From assembly GCA_012932865.1 (NCBI GenBank), contig SAXG01000013.1, positions 310,001 to 374,000 of the forward strand: a DNA stretch of 64,000 nt, written 5' to 3'. The stretch comes from Amylostereum areolatum (Eukaryota > Basidiomycota > Agaricomycetes > Russulales > Stereaceae). Made by a program: the position numbers and the translations under genes. The notes beneath the pieces are model-generated. The model was not told the origin of the DNA. It was given only the letters and a program-made list of their open reading frames with translations, and ran no database searches. Shown here in pieces: positions 13,636 through 28,900 of the stretch (position 1 is its first letter; each line of letters begins with the position of its first letter).

Positions 13636-16632
13636 TCACCGACGACTCTTCACAGGCGAAACTGGTTCCCAATCCTCTGCCTCCTCTTCGACCTTGACAC
13701 GGACCCCCTTACGCGACTTCTTCGGCGGCGTGTGCACCTCTCCGTCGTTCTCGTTCTCGTCGACAGTGCGCTTCGTGGGGCTGTTCGTCATCTCGCCTCC
13801 AAAGCGGGTCTTCATGCTTCGTGTAACGCGCCCTGTCTCGACCATGAGGAGCTCCTGGGGAAGCTCCTGTTCCAGAAGGTTTTCTACCGTATCGTCGTCA
13901 TCACTCTCGCCCCCCAGATACAGAGAAGCACCCGAAGCAGCGTCCACCGCCGGCCCCTCATCCTCCTCGGTCTTCACCTTGCGCGTCGCCTTAGCCTTCT
14001 TCTTCGACTTGGTCTTCCTCGGCTTCTTCGGCGACGGACGGAACTCCTTCCCATTCTTGACCGCCCACTCAATTTCGATGATTCTGCGCATGCAGCGGCG
14101 GGGGCGGAAGGAAAAGGTAACGAACGACGATGGGAATTATTAAAGATGCGTAAGTTTATACAAGAACACCGAGATAACGAAGATCATCCACCTCTCTTTC
14201 AATTTCACGTTATCCGGCACATACGTCTCCGCTTGCGGTACAGATCGAGTGCATTCTGCAAGTCGCCCCTACGAGCGAAGCCGACGTCAACGCTGGTTTA
14301 CTTTCAAATGTCACCTATGGCTTACTTCTCGGAATGATCCCGGGCGAGGGCGACGTATGCCCTCCCAGTCTTCTTTCGTGACATCGGCGAAAGACCATGG
14401 GCAAACTCAGCATGGTGACCGCCCCGCTCGCTATCACAATCCATCAGACAAGTGCTCAAGTAAAATAAAAGTAAACGGGACGTACTACTTGCGTTTCAAG
14501 CTCCTGTAGTCGCCTGCGAAGCTCGTTGTCCAGATCTTGATGCTTTTTCAACAGTGGAGTAAGGATGCCCGCTGGGAGAGTCTGAGAGTCTGCTTCCGGA
14601 GGGGGTGGTGTGGGTTTCTCCGCGGCTTCCTTTGCACGGCGTTCCTCCTCTTCCTGTTGCCGTTGTTTCTCAATGGCATCCAAACGCCTTGCAACTTCAG
14701 CTTCGACAGGCCTTGGATATCTTCAACGAATCTGTCAGGTGGGAACGATAATGGAGGCTGGATGATCACATACCCGGTCATCGATGTCTTTGTCCGTGAG
14801 GGAAGGTTGGGACAGGTTACGGTGGATAAGTCCGATGCCGCTCTCTTTACGAGCGTGAGCGTTCGGATACGGCGCTGAGCCTCCAGCGCCGATAGTAGAA
14901 ACACGAGGAACGCGCGAGGGTCCAGAGCGATCAGCTGCACCGAGTTGGACACGGGTGTAATGAAGTGAGGGTCGAGAGGATCCCGCCGGGGGTTGTGATG
15001 GTAATAAAGTGAGAGGTGCGAGTTGGGCTGTAGGTGGGGGTGGCGCGGCGAAGTGGGCTTTGGGCGGGGGACGATTTTCTGCCGTGGCTCGTTAGAAAAT
15101 AAATGAATGGTGGAGCAGAGGACATACCCCGCTCGTTGATTACTGGCTTATTCTCTACGTTCTTAGTATGTACGGCGAAGCTGAAAACCAAGACAATGAG
15201 CAGAGTGGGACAAGAGAACGATATACGCCATACTTGAGGGTATTAAGTGAGTGTTGCCTAAAGCGAGCTCCAGGTGCGAGGTTACAAATCAGCAGGCCGA
15301 CGGACCTGCCCCCAAGAGCGTCTTGCAGGATGCGGGTGAGTTTGGAGTTGCGGTAAGGGATACGGGCCTGCGAGAATTCAATAAGGAGCCGTATACCGAT
15401 ATGTACTCTGAACGATAAATACCTGTCCTTGGTTGAGAGCATGCACGACTTGGCCCAAAACGCTCAAAGACTTGTTAATGGCCACGGACTCGGCCATTCT
15501 TGCAGCATCATTCCCGGTTTCCTGACAGAGGGATTGGACCTGCGGCACGGTGGAGAAGCAGCAGAGAGAACACACCTTGTTGTTCTCTGACCCAGCCAGG
15601 TCGACGAGATTGATTTTTCCCGTGAGAGCTGAGCAGAATGAAATCAGCATTGCACACGGTTCAGAATAGCACTGCGACCGACTCTTCATCTCTGTGGTAT
15701 TGACCATCTTCACTTCCAATGTTAGAACAGCATGCGATCGTGATGACTTGTCATTAAGGTTGGTCGAGCCGACAGATCGTTGTTTATTGGCGCGCCTGGT
15801 GAGAGAGTCGTCAGTACAGTAGTCAGTTGTATATGGGCGAATATGCGTACGTATAAACAGAGTCGAACTCCGCATAGCAAGAAACAGGATTGGATGATAG
15901 ATTGGCGACGAATACCTGACCCGCGCGATCCTCTCGGACTGGCAGTTTGGGAGCCTGTAAATCACTTAGCAAGCATATATGTAGATGGACTAAAGCGCAC
16001 GCACGGTGTCGCGTTGGACGAGCAGGTCGTATACCTCATCCCTGTATATTTCCATGTATGATACCGACACGGATACGTTCGCGCCTGTCATAGCCTCCTT
16101 CTGCGCAAAGACAGCCTAGAGCGGGCGTCAATATAACATAAACGCAAAATAAAGTGCATCCCACCTGGACGGCTCGAGGAATGACTCCGGGATCCTCTCC
16201 GGTTCCCTGCATTGTATGCGTCTTCCCTGAAGACGTGACACCATACGCAAAAATGGTGACGGTCTAGAGCGTCGTTGACAGTAAGCACAACGATGACCGC
16301 CATTACAAGACAACACTCACCGAGCCACTAAAAACCACATCAATCAACGGCTGCACATCCTTCTCAAATATCTCCTTCTGCGTGGAGTTCTGGTCGTAAC
16401 ATGAGGAAAACCTGTCGAGCCTCCGTCAGCCCTCCCACCCGCAGAAAACGACGCAGCTACGCACGGAAACTTGAAAACCTGGTTATTGTCCCTGGGATTA
16501 TTCACATACACTGCGGACATCCCCTTATCCGAGTGTTCAACCCGAATACCGTCGTCAGCCAGCTCGCCGGGATTTGTTGGCCGCAGGCGAGCGGCGATCT
16601 TGACCTGATATGAGTTCGCCATTCCGGGGTAT
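13636..16632 (-). CDS. Kinesin-10 (KIF22/Kid)-like motor protein with TPR-like tail
   Basis: The N-terminal motor starts [15 protein letters not shown] at 16632. It carries the P-loop [11 protein letters not shown], the neighbouring [12 protein letters not shown], switch I NDKSSRSH, switch [12 protein letters not shown], and [27 protein letters not shown] and [13 protein letters not shown]. The combination VVxALNQG plus LAGSEDN-like switch II fits the KIF22/Kid group, which pushes chromosomes along spindle microtubules. A coiled coil follows (around 14683-14460, rich in [12 protein letters not shown]), then a short helical unit [20 protein letters not shown] and a basic, acidic-patched nuclear tail rich in KSKKKAK. 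Many 50-60-nt introns all restore frame cleanly, with no indels. Subfamily assignment is less certain than the kinesin call. Confidence 0.85.
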
Positions 16633-17005
16633 ACTTGCTGAGCCCAAAGCCGAGAGAGGGAGAGAGAGGAGGGCCTGGGGGAGGTAAGGAAATGAAAGTG
16701 AGAGACTGAGAGAAGATGTGGCAGCGGAGAACCATTCAACCAAGTCGAACTGTCGCCAACGCGACCACGTGACGTCGTTCCCGAAAACGGCGACGCGACT
16801 ACAACTTCAAGTAAGTACTTATGTACACGAGGCTTCTATGCTACTTAGGTAACCTGTGCTGGTGGTACTGGGAGGGAGAGTAGTGGTCGGCGAAGATCAC
16901 CAGAATATATGATACAGTAACAGAGTATCGCTACATATAAACATAAGTACAAATTGAGACAGGACCATACAACAAAGCGTGCTACTAGTACTACTAGCCT
17001 ACCAG
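16633..17005. other. Short intergenic region
   Basis: This is the 5' flank of the kinesin gene, immediately followed by the 3' end of the Sos7-like gene transcribed the same way. It probably holds the kinesin promoter. No TATA box or repeat stands out. Confidence 0.4.
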
Positions 17006-18246
17006 TCACAACGCTTGCCGCGCCCTCCCCATGATCGCCCATAGCAGACCTGGCACATCGTTGGCCTGAACATATGCACTGATAACGCTGGACATGTCCA
17101 CAGAGTCCATCCCCTCCACGCGTGCGTCGGCTAGCTGCCGCGTATTCGGCAAGAATAACAGTACGACAGTGACTATTCGAGGTTTTGACTTGGTGCCAGG
17201 AGACTGCGGATGCTCTACGGCGTACGCAAGCCGAAGCTCATTTTCAGACACGGAATGCGACGATTCCATGCTCAGCAGTGAGCGATGCAGGGCGAGTGAA
17301 GCGGTATACCTGTCAGGGAATTGTAAAACACGTCTAAAACAAACGAAGCAGTCGATGCGCACCAATCGTACAAGGTCGCCACGCGTGGAATCGTCCATGT
17401 CTGCTCTGTGAGCCTTCAATTCCCTATCGCTGTCGGCTCTCGCAACGCGCAACCTCTCCACCTCCTTCGCAGCTTCCTTGACGGCACTCTTCACCCTCGC
17501 TACCCGATCATTGCCCGCTTGAATCTCATCCTCCACGGCTTGCATTTCCTCTATCTGTGAAGCGAGATGCTCTTCTGCGGCGCTAACTGTCATTCGAGGA
17601 TGCGGGTGTGACTGCCGGAGGCGGGCGATGGCGAGGCGAGCGTCAAGGATGCTCTTGGTGAGTGCGACGGCCTCGTCCGTCAGTGTTTTCGCTTTTTGGT
17701 AGTCTATGCAGAGAATGAGACACGGAATCAAGGAGAGTATAAGGAGCGTACCATGCTCTACCAAGGGCGCGAGACCCCGGATATCCTGATACTTCTCCGC
17801 CAACTTCAGCTTGGCCGCTTTGAGCGTTTCCTTCTTCTGCACGTTGCTCGCCTGGAGATTGATGAGATCCTCTGGTGTGGTCATGGGAGCCTCGTCGTTG
17901 ACGATCGTCTTGATGTACTTGTCCTTGGCATTCTCCTCGAGGTACTGGAACTTGAGCTTGCGCAGGAAGGACTGGTTCGCGTTGAACAATTGAGACATTT
18001 GCATACATCACAGAGAAAGCCGAGACGCACCATATGCTCAGAAACACCCGCAGAGATCACCTCAGGCGGTCTTGACCCAGGGGTGTATGCTTCCCCCGGT
18101 GAGTCCTCGAGACCTTCGACAACATGGGTATTGAAGCGCGATCGGGACTCGAGGATGTTAAGCTGGGCAGATTCGAGGCGAGATTGGAGGGATTTTGCAG
18201 TTTCCAAGTTCAGAGAGCTTTTCTCGATGTCGGCGCTGGTAGCCAT
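17006..18246 (-). CDS. Sos7-like kinetochore coiled-coil protein
   Basis: The protein starts MATSADIEKSSLNLETAK at 18246. It has an N-terminal helical segment, then SQLFNANQSFLRKLKFQYLE followed by ENAKDKYIKTIVNDEAP, a long coiled coil (VEDEIQAGNDRVARVKSAV, EAAKEVERLRVARADSDREL) and a C-terminal globular end ISAYVQANDVPGLLWAI. The LF.AN..FLRKLK..YLE signature followed by a (K)..I..D.P segment is the hallmark of fungal Sos7 proteins. Sos7 (Kre28/Zwint counterpart) binds Spc7/KNL1 in the outer kinetochore. Introns are short and frame-preserving. It lies next to, and on the same strand as, the kinesin-10-like gene. Confidence 0.75.
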
Positions 18247-18892
18247 GAAGAAACGATGTCGGTGAGAGGCGAAGTCAAGACTCAAGTGCGGGTCCCATGA
18301 ACGTATTCAGATGGCGGTGGGAAACGCGCTATCACGTGCACGCGTAGTTGTTCTTTTGCCCATGAAGCGACCCTTGAACTCGAACTCACCAATCCTGGGA
18401 AATGAACGCCGTCGTCGCTTCCTACAGCCACCTTGTCATACCTAAGCGGACCCATCTGTCCTTTCTTTCCAAGTCCCCTGTCCATTGCTTCCGCCTGAGT
18501 CCATTCTTCTGGCAGCAACTCACATCTCTGCTGATCACAGAACTCCTATGTATGCGGGACGAATGTGGTGGTTGGCCCCGTTCCGCGTCGCCTCCTCTTG
18601 GAATATGACGCCATAGCAATAATATGTTCGGACGTCCAACAAGTACGCTACTTAGACCCCTTTCCGTGTATCCCAAGACTCAGTACTCAGGGCGGCTCAG
18701 TCCACCGTAGGAGATGTTTGGTTCCCTCAAAGGAACGCCTACCAGCGCCGTCGGATCATGAAGCTCGAACATCCATCCACTTGTCACTCCGGCGGGCTTC
18801 CTGCTGGCTGTCGGCGATGTCGGTCACCCCCGATCTGGAGCCCCCGCCCCCGGTATAAAAGAGCGAAGGCTGTCAGCCCGGTTTCCCTCAAG
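18247..18892. other. Divergent intergenic region upstream of glucoamylase
   Basis: This 646-bp gap separates the 5' ends of the Sos7-like gene (-) and the glucoamylase (+), so it must contain both promoters. The right-hand end carries a good TATA box (annotated separately). The small open stretches in it are in conflicting frames and look like chance. Confidence 0.5.
18854..18860 (+). promoter_or_regulatory. TATA box of the glucoamylase gene
   Basis: TATAAAA lies 33 bp upstream of the glucoamylase ATG at 18893, after a GC-rich run. With a start site about 30 bp downstream of the box the 5' leader would be only a few bases long, which is unusual, so the transcription start may lie elsewhere. 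Confidence 0.6.
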
Positions 18893-21052
<2,160 letters not shown>

Positions 21053-22933
21053 ACATAGGCCTGCCTACAACGACACGAGGGAATCTTCTGCCCTATGTCG
21101 ACACGACATTCAAAAGAGCTCTGGTTTTTCTTTTCTTTTTGCGCGGCGTGATCTACACCATTTTTTCTTTCGCAATCTTGTAGTTCCGGTCACTGTATCA
21201 TAGACCCTCCTGTACCGTCATTCCACCTGTAGTATCTGTACGTGTCATACTCACCATATAACGGTGTAATAGATGCAATTTCCACGTTTGAACCTTGTAT
21301 ATGGCCTCGTCACGTGTCCCGGGGATTCCCGCTGTCTCCTCGCCAACTTGACCTCATCGTCCTCATCGTCTTCATTTTCACCATAAGCACAAGCTGCCAA
21401 CAATTTTACCCGCATTTCCACGTTATCCACGGGCGCCATGTCCATTATATTGTCCAGTCATCTTATTCGGCTCCCCATCCAGACGCCGCTATGTCTTCTA
21501 CATCGCCACTCAGGCGCGTCCTTGCAGTGCAAAATCCAACAATGCTCCACGGGATCCTGCCACGTCTTTGCCTGTTACCGATGACCCATCTCCTTCCCGA
21601 GCATCACCCGAATTCTACGCGTCTCTATGCATCCTCGACGCACTCCTCATGACCTCTCATGACGGTCGTCAACTACGCGCGGCGCGTGTTCGTCATCAAA
21701 AGAACCTTGCTCGAACCCATTCATACCGGAACATACCGTGTGGAAGGGCATTTCCTGCACCTGCATCCCGTTCAAGGTGGCTTGATTGCGGGATCGGCGC
21801 CGCGCTGTGCAACGTGCAGGGTGTGTAGCGACGGCGGAGGACCGGAGCCTGCCACTCACAACGTCGTTGGTAAATCCGCTCACAAAGCCAGGTGTCCGAT
21901 CGACGGTCGTGGGTTCAGGTGGGAACTGATGCTTGGGATAGACTGGCACGAAGACAGGTCGCATCCTCAGGCCACGAACGCCTCGGTCAGCATTGCGCTT
22001 GATTACGCCCGTTTCGTCCCGTGATTGTGCGCCCCGCTGGACTTGGCGACGCCATGTGGAGATGGAAGCCTGTTGGGACGTCGTATCGCAAACCCTCTTC
22101 GTCATCGCAGGCCTGGAAGGGCGGTACGGAAGAAGATGAACGATGGAGGAGGCCTGTGCTGCGCAATGTCCTAAACGAGTTTCGGAAATTCGGGTGCGTG
22201 TATCGTACGGTTGGTTTGTATGCCAGCGTGCATTCATAATTTACTGAATACTATTCTTTGTCCACTAGCGCAATCTGCCACCCACCCAGTAGTCGACTCA
22301 GACCTTTGACCGCAGCTGGGCGCTAAGCACGAAATAACTGGCAGCTTCCTCGGCTGTCTGGCCAGCTCGGAGAAGGTGTATCTTCAATCATCGTACGAAC
22401 ATCTCCGGATATTCGACGAAGTGGCGAAATGGCAGGAGGATGTACTGGCCTCGTGGCGGGTTTCTGGACACCTTGCGTGTCCATCGGTGCGTAGGCGGAT
22501 CTTTCAGCAGGAGATGAAAAGACGCTGAGTATTTTGTGCCAAATGTAGGCATGCGCGGGGACTCGACGCAGAAAGAAGCCAGGACGAGGATGCCCTTAGA
22601 AACGTGCAGAGTGCTCGGTGGCGTGGACGCGATCCGAGAAGCGTGGTGCATTCGCCGGTGTTTGATCAGACGATCTTCCGAAGTCAATTCGTTATCAGAT
22701 AAGCCACGCAGGACGGCAGCTTCGATGCCCGTTTGTGACCGCCGAGTCCAACTCCAATGCGACGTCTCCTTTCTTGTCCGACCTCCTTCCTGTTCAAGCT
22801 TCGAGTCTCCACCCCCGATGCGTTCGGGCCTCCCGCCCCGCTCCATGTGCTTTTAGCTTATAAGGCCAGCGTCCTCAACCATCGAACGAGTGATCTTATC
22901 CCCCCAGGTCTGCTACCCGTTCACCTCGCCGAC
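21053..22933. other. Region with unassigned open stretches
   Basis: Between the glucoamylase and ferric reductase genes, + strand segments around 21659-22020 (TVVNYARRVFVIKRTLLEP...) and 22320-22530 (YLQSSYEHLRIFDEVAKWQ...) look mildly protein-like. They cannot be joined and match no family I know. They could be a decayed or frame-broken gene. The right end must hold the ferric reductase promoter. Confidence 0.25.
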
Positions 22934-25900
22934 ATGGCCTCGGCGACTCCCACTGTCCCTCCCCTCCTTGTGCCCTCGCTCTCTCAAAAGGCATTGAAGA
23001 GCATAGACAAGGTCCTTCGCATCGACCGAGCCGCCGACTATCCTAAGCAAGTCTGGTATTTCCTCGCCTGCTTCATCTTCCTCGTCGGCCTCGTCAACCA
23101 CCTCGCCCTCCTCTCCTTCCACCGTCGTCGCCGCACCTCGACCAAGCCCGACGCAGAGTCCCACCATGCCGCCCCAGCTCGCGCCATCTCGTATAGAAGG
23201 CTACCGTTGGCTGTCGTCAACGCGTGGCGCATCGTCGCATTCCGCTCCCACATCCGCATCGGCAGCTCCTACTCCCTCAGTCTGGCCGAGATATTCATGA
23301 CGGCCACATACATCACTATCCTTTTTGTTTGGACGCTACACAACTGTCCGTATCCCGCCGTTCAGTTCGTCTGTGCAATCCCTCACATCGCCCTCCAGCG
23401 GATTCGCTCGTCGGCGTCCACTACGACCCTCAATACTTCGCCAACCGGGCCGCCACCATCGCTTCCCTTCAGCTCCCACTCATTGCTGCGCTCGGCATGA
23501 AGAACAGCATCATTGGCTGTAAGTGGGGGTCTCACCGTTACGTCTTCTGTGTTTCACGCATGCCGCCGTCTCCCAGGGATCACCGGTGTCAGTTATGAAA
23601 AGGTTGAGCGCTGACATTTTTTCTTTGCTTCCATTTCGCTGACCTCGCCAGTTGAACTACCTCCATCGCATGTGCGCTCGGACGGTCATGGTCCTGATAT
23701 GGCTCCATGCCGGTGGAAGGGTAAGGCTTTTCCAACCTTTATTATCGTTGTCCTTGTTCACGAGCTGCTTTTCTAGATCAAGATCGGGTACGCCTTGACC
23801 GTTTACTTCGATCACCCTCGGAGATTAATCCTACAACTAGGCTCGTCGCGGACGTCGGGGTCGCCAACTACTACATCCGATGCGGAATCCTTGCTGCGAC
23901 TGCCTTGACCCTCCTCTGCATCGTCTCTATTCGACCTGTCCGTGAGACGACATACGAATTATTCTTGGTGACCCATTTCTGCCTCGTCCTGTACGTAGCC
24001 CTCCCTCCCCTTCCCGAGCTTGGCTCATATATCCTCCTAATCAGGGTCCTCCTCCTCGCGGCCTACTTCCACACACGTGAATACGAGTGAGTTATCCACC
24101 TCATTCACTCCCCAACATCCCGCTCATTTTCATGTGCCCTCAGCTTCTCCGTCCATGTCTGGCCCGCCTTCATCTTCTGGGGCCTCGATCGCGTGCTCCG
24201 CCTCGCGCGCTTTGTCGCCTTCAACCACTCTTACTTCGGACTCAAGTCGGGCCTTGGCACGTTCAACGCTACCGCCGAGCTGGTCTCTCCCGGCTTCGTG
24301 CGTCTCCGCCTCCGACGGCCTCGCCATTTCCGCTGGACGCCCGGCCAGAATGCGTGGCTCACCATGCCTGGCGTATCGGCGCTTCCGTGGGAGGCGCATC
24401 CTTTTACCATCGCCAGCGTCTACGATGACGAGGCCGATCTCGCTCACGCCGACAAGACGGCGGACCGCCGCACGGTCGAGCAAGGGAAGGAGCTTGTGTT
24501 TATCATCAAGGCACAGCAGGGATTCACGCGCCGGCTCGAGGACGTCGCGCAGAAGTCGGGCACGGTAAAGGTTAGTCTCCGTTGCTGACCTTATACAGAA
24601 GATAGTCGTTCTGTCTTTAAGGTCTGCCTCAAAATTAGGGGCCTTGGCTGGCCTGATCGAAAAAGGAAATTCGCTGCATCCCATCTCAGTTCAGAGCAGC
24701 ACCGGTCCGAGGAAAAAATATAGATTGTGTAATCAGGATTATACGCATGACGTCAGAGGTCATGCCAACGAGTCGACGCGACAATTGCTAAGTTCAGGCT
24801 TGCGCTTTCCAACATCCCTCATCATGGATTTTGTTTTCGTCACCGAGGTATGTATCCCCTCCTTTCCGCTAGATACCGTTGTGTGCTTATAGTGCTCAAT
24901 GATAACGAAGAATCCCGCTCTGAGCGATCTGGACAAACTCGGCAAAATCTGGGATGCTATTGCAGCGGCGGGATGGGGTCTTCCCGAATTCTTGTACAAC
25001 CTATTCTCGGTCGATACGAAGTCGAACACACGCCTCCATTCTTCTCTGAGGAGCATACTTGGGACTCAAAAAGCAAGATACAAAGCCACCGACATTGTTG
25101 ATCTCATGTACACCCACCCCCTGTCCCGACCTCCTGCCCGTCATAAAGATATTCCAAAGTACTTCTCTGCCAAACCCGACCCGGAAAACCCTGCAAAATA
25201 CTGCCAGCCCGCGCTCTCAACATGGGCCTTTCAGCTTGTACTCAAAGAGATCATCGTCCAGGCACGGGTTCTTGAAAAATGCAAAGAGCTTCGTGTCCGC
25301 GCGACCAGGCGTCAGTCAGCAGCTGGCACCGACAGTCGCCCACGAGAAGAAGAAGCAACTGCTTCGCATGAGGGGCGGCAGGTGGTGGCACAGCTACCGG
25401 AGGATCTGGACGAGGAGGCCTTGATGCATTGGGGAACGGTTGGCGACGAAGGTGCATTGTTTTTTCATGCGTGTTATATATTTGTTTTAATTCTTGAACG
25501 AAGCTCGCGAGGACGAAGACGACCCCATGGACGGAACACGCTCGAATACAGTCGCTGCCCCTGGATCTGGTCGACGCACGCCGCCACGGAAACAGAAGGG
25601 TTCCACCTCAAAAGACGACCTTGCGTCATGGCAGGTTCTCGATCACTTTTCGTTCGAGAAACTGGCCCACCTCTACAAGCGCGAGGCACCCGTTATCTGG
25701 GCGATCCTTCTCGCCATCGTCAACTTCATCGAAGAAATGGGGACAACAGGGTACAGACCGAAGGAGACAGTGAGCTGATAGTTTCGTCTCAATCTCGGAT
25801 CATTGTTCTGACTTCCATTTGACAAGGTGTGTACAAGTGTACTGAGCGAGCTCGTGTTCAGTCGCTCGCAGTGGACGAATCTGTTCCCGTTGGTTCGGAG

Positions 25901-28900
25901 TGTGGCGCTATTCGCGACGAGGGCTCACCAGTCTGCGTATCGCGTTGGGAGCCGCCTTGGGCAAAATCTCACGTACTCGTCAACACGAAACCTACTCGTT
26001 ACGACCGCGAACCGCGAGCTTGAACTCCTCAAGAATCGATTTCAAAATCTCGGCGACGAGGATCCAATTCTCATCGTCTTCGACAACATGCAAACCTTGG
26101 CTCGTCGGCGTGACATCCGTATTGGCACAAAAAACCGGTTCATCATCGGGACGGGGGCTACCGCAATAGAGATGCAAGACTGTCCCCCCGGCGCGTTCAA
26201 GCTCGATCCTATCAGGGAGAAATACAACTCAGGAGCGCGGCGCAACCTTCGTGTCGAGGACATCCTGAAGGAGTACGACTTGGACCATTTCGACGTCGTC
26301 TTTCAGTTCCATTTCCTCGAGGCGCTGGTGTCGTATGTCCCTGCATTGGCCGGCTATCGGAGCGAAGTGAACGAGCTGTTCGAGCTGCGTACCAAGAAAC
26401 ATCAAATCAACCCCCATAGAAACACAAAAGTCCACCCCCTCGGGACCAATAGTTCCAACGAAACAACTACAAAGGGGATGAAAGAGGCGCTATTCGACTT
26501 TATTCAGCAGCTTGGTATCACCCCCGATTCGTCGAAGGGTCATTTCATGTTCTTCCACGGCGATGGCAAGAGCTATGAAGGCATGCTCACGGTGAAGCGG
26601 CTGCTCTCCGGCAACCCTAACGACTTCAATGCTCTTCGCATGGTTCAGCCAGTCCTAGAGCTCTGGCACACGAAGGCGACAGCATTGAGCCGGATATGCG
26701 GTGGGTTTTGGGGCTCAGGGCATGATCTCGATGACCCGTCGACGTTGGGCTTCATGGCGAAGTTGCTGGGCTTCTCGACGCCATCCGACATGCACAAGGT
26801 GGACTTTTATCAAAATTCTCATCTCCTAGACATCGTCGTACGCGGCCATATGCTAAACGCATGGGAGTGAGTATTGGTTGCATCTGGGCATGTTCGAAAA
26901 CTCACTGGGTTTTAGGACTCTTTGCAAAGATGACCTGGCGGAGGGATCGGAAGCGCAACGCCCATTCGATCTGTGCGAGCATTACGCTCAACTCGCAATG
27001 GGGGGCAACCTACCACCGCTTGCGGAGTTGGTGACAGATGCGGCCCTTCTTGCACGTCGATACACGTCTACTCAGGCTTTCGAGAAAGCGACCCTTCCTC
27101 GGACATCCAAGAACAAGCATACAGACGACGCCCCGCAAGGTCCCGCATCACCTACACCCAAGTGCGATGGTGACCAGGCTCTTGCGAACAGCTGTATGCT
27201 GATGCGCGAGGGTACAATGTATCTTGAGGTCTGTCGGGCGACTGCCATAGGTGATGTCGGGCGAATCTGGCAGGTTCTCTTGGTATGTATTGTTATTTTC
27301 GCCTAAAGATTAAACTCACATCTTGGACAGCGATGGATCTTCTCTTTTTCGGGGGCAGGTCATTCAAACTATGCCGCATATCTCACAGAGATGTTTTGTG
27401 CAATCATGCACGAGTTCCCCCCTGAAACGGTCATCGCATTGTTCAACAACTGGCTCGTCAACTTTGTCGGCAAACCCGGTCACTTCCACGAAATCGACTT
27501 AATGCAGGAACACTTCAATGGCTGGCTGGAGGAGCTTGCCCAACACAAGGGACAAGAATTCGACGAGGAATGGTACCGTGAAGTTCTTTCCCGACACGTC
27601 CATCGCTTCGTTCGTGTTATCCAGGAGCTGGAGAAGAAGGTTGGCCTTGAAGCGAGACGGACTACTCACGGCGAACCTCCTAGCACCAACGAGATTCGGG
27701 AGGTCAAGCGCGTATGCCGCGACAATGATTTGCATCGACGACACGAAGGTCGTCACCTTGGGTTTGAGGTACCCGATCACTGGACTATGGGATACACGAG
27801 AATGGCAAATGGAAAACTGGGGCAATATATTGAAAAATCGATGCAGGAATGGGACAATATGCACAAGGATATCCCGATGCCGAGGGGGTATGAGGACATG
27901 ACGGTATACATGCACGCGCCAATCACGGTGGAGGACGGAAGGATGGATATCGTGGGGGATTATGATAAAAGTGTTGTAGGTGACATCGTACTAGCGTAAT
28001 CGCATGGATTTCGGGGTGCGTTCATGGAACATTGTCGGACTCCTTGGCCGTTTTGTTGGTGTGACCGAAACAGCACGGAGGTGGCGAGCGCCATGCCGAG
28101 AGGGCGTTGCAGGGACGTTCTCACCGCGAGAACGGGTGGGCGTGGATGGAGGGGACGCCATACTAACGGTGCTGCCGATACGGTAGGTCAGTGAAGCATT
28201 CAAACGGAAGTGTGTGTGATAGTACGCACCTCCCATCAGCAACATTGCCCTGCTGCCGCAACGCAGGCCTTGCAACGCCACCAATTTCCTCGGAATCTGG
28301 CTCGGTGCAGCCTTGTAAGCACTGGTCGTCTATACCAGATCGCATGTACGGACGCACCTGCCACTTGTTTCTTTGCCTGAGTCCGCCGACGCTTCGCTGC
28401 CTGTTCAAGTCGCGCTTCTTCTCGCATCCGGTCAAACTCGCGGTTCAACCGCTTCACCTCGTCGAATAATGCGAACCCATGCTCCTCTAAGAATTCCCAG
28501 CCATCCATGACCCCGGCCAAGGTCTCGCGATCATGAATCGAGGTGAGTGTACCCTTCAACTTTGTGCGGAACGACGGTGGAATGAGCGTGATGGACGACA
28601 GCTGTCGGAAGCGAGGTCCTTCGTGTTCGCACCATGCCACGCGGCAGAAGTGATCCATGGCTTTGTCCAAGACTTGCTCCATTTTGGCCGTGAGCTTTGG
28701 ATCTTTTGATGGCTTGTCCTCCGTTGCGGTGTCATCAGGATCTCCTATGGCGGCCATGGCGGGGGCGGAAGGTACGTCTTCGGGTGCTGTGCTAGGAGGT
28801 GGTAGAGGGAGGATCGGCTCTTCCGCTACGGCGGAGACGTAACGAGCAGTGGGACGTAGCGAATGGTTGGAAGGAAGCTGGCGGAGGCAGCTAGAGCAAA

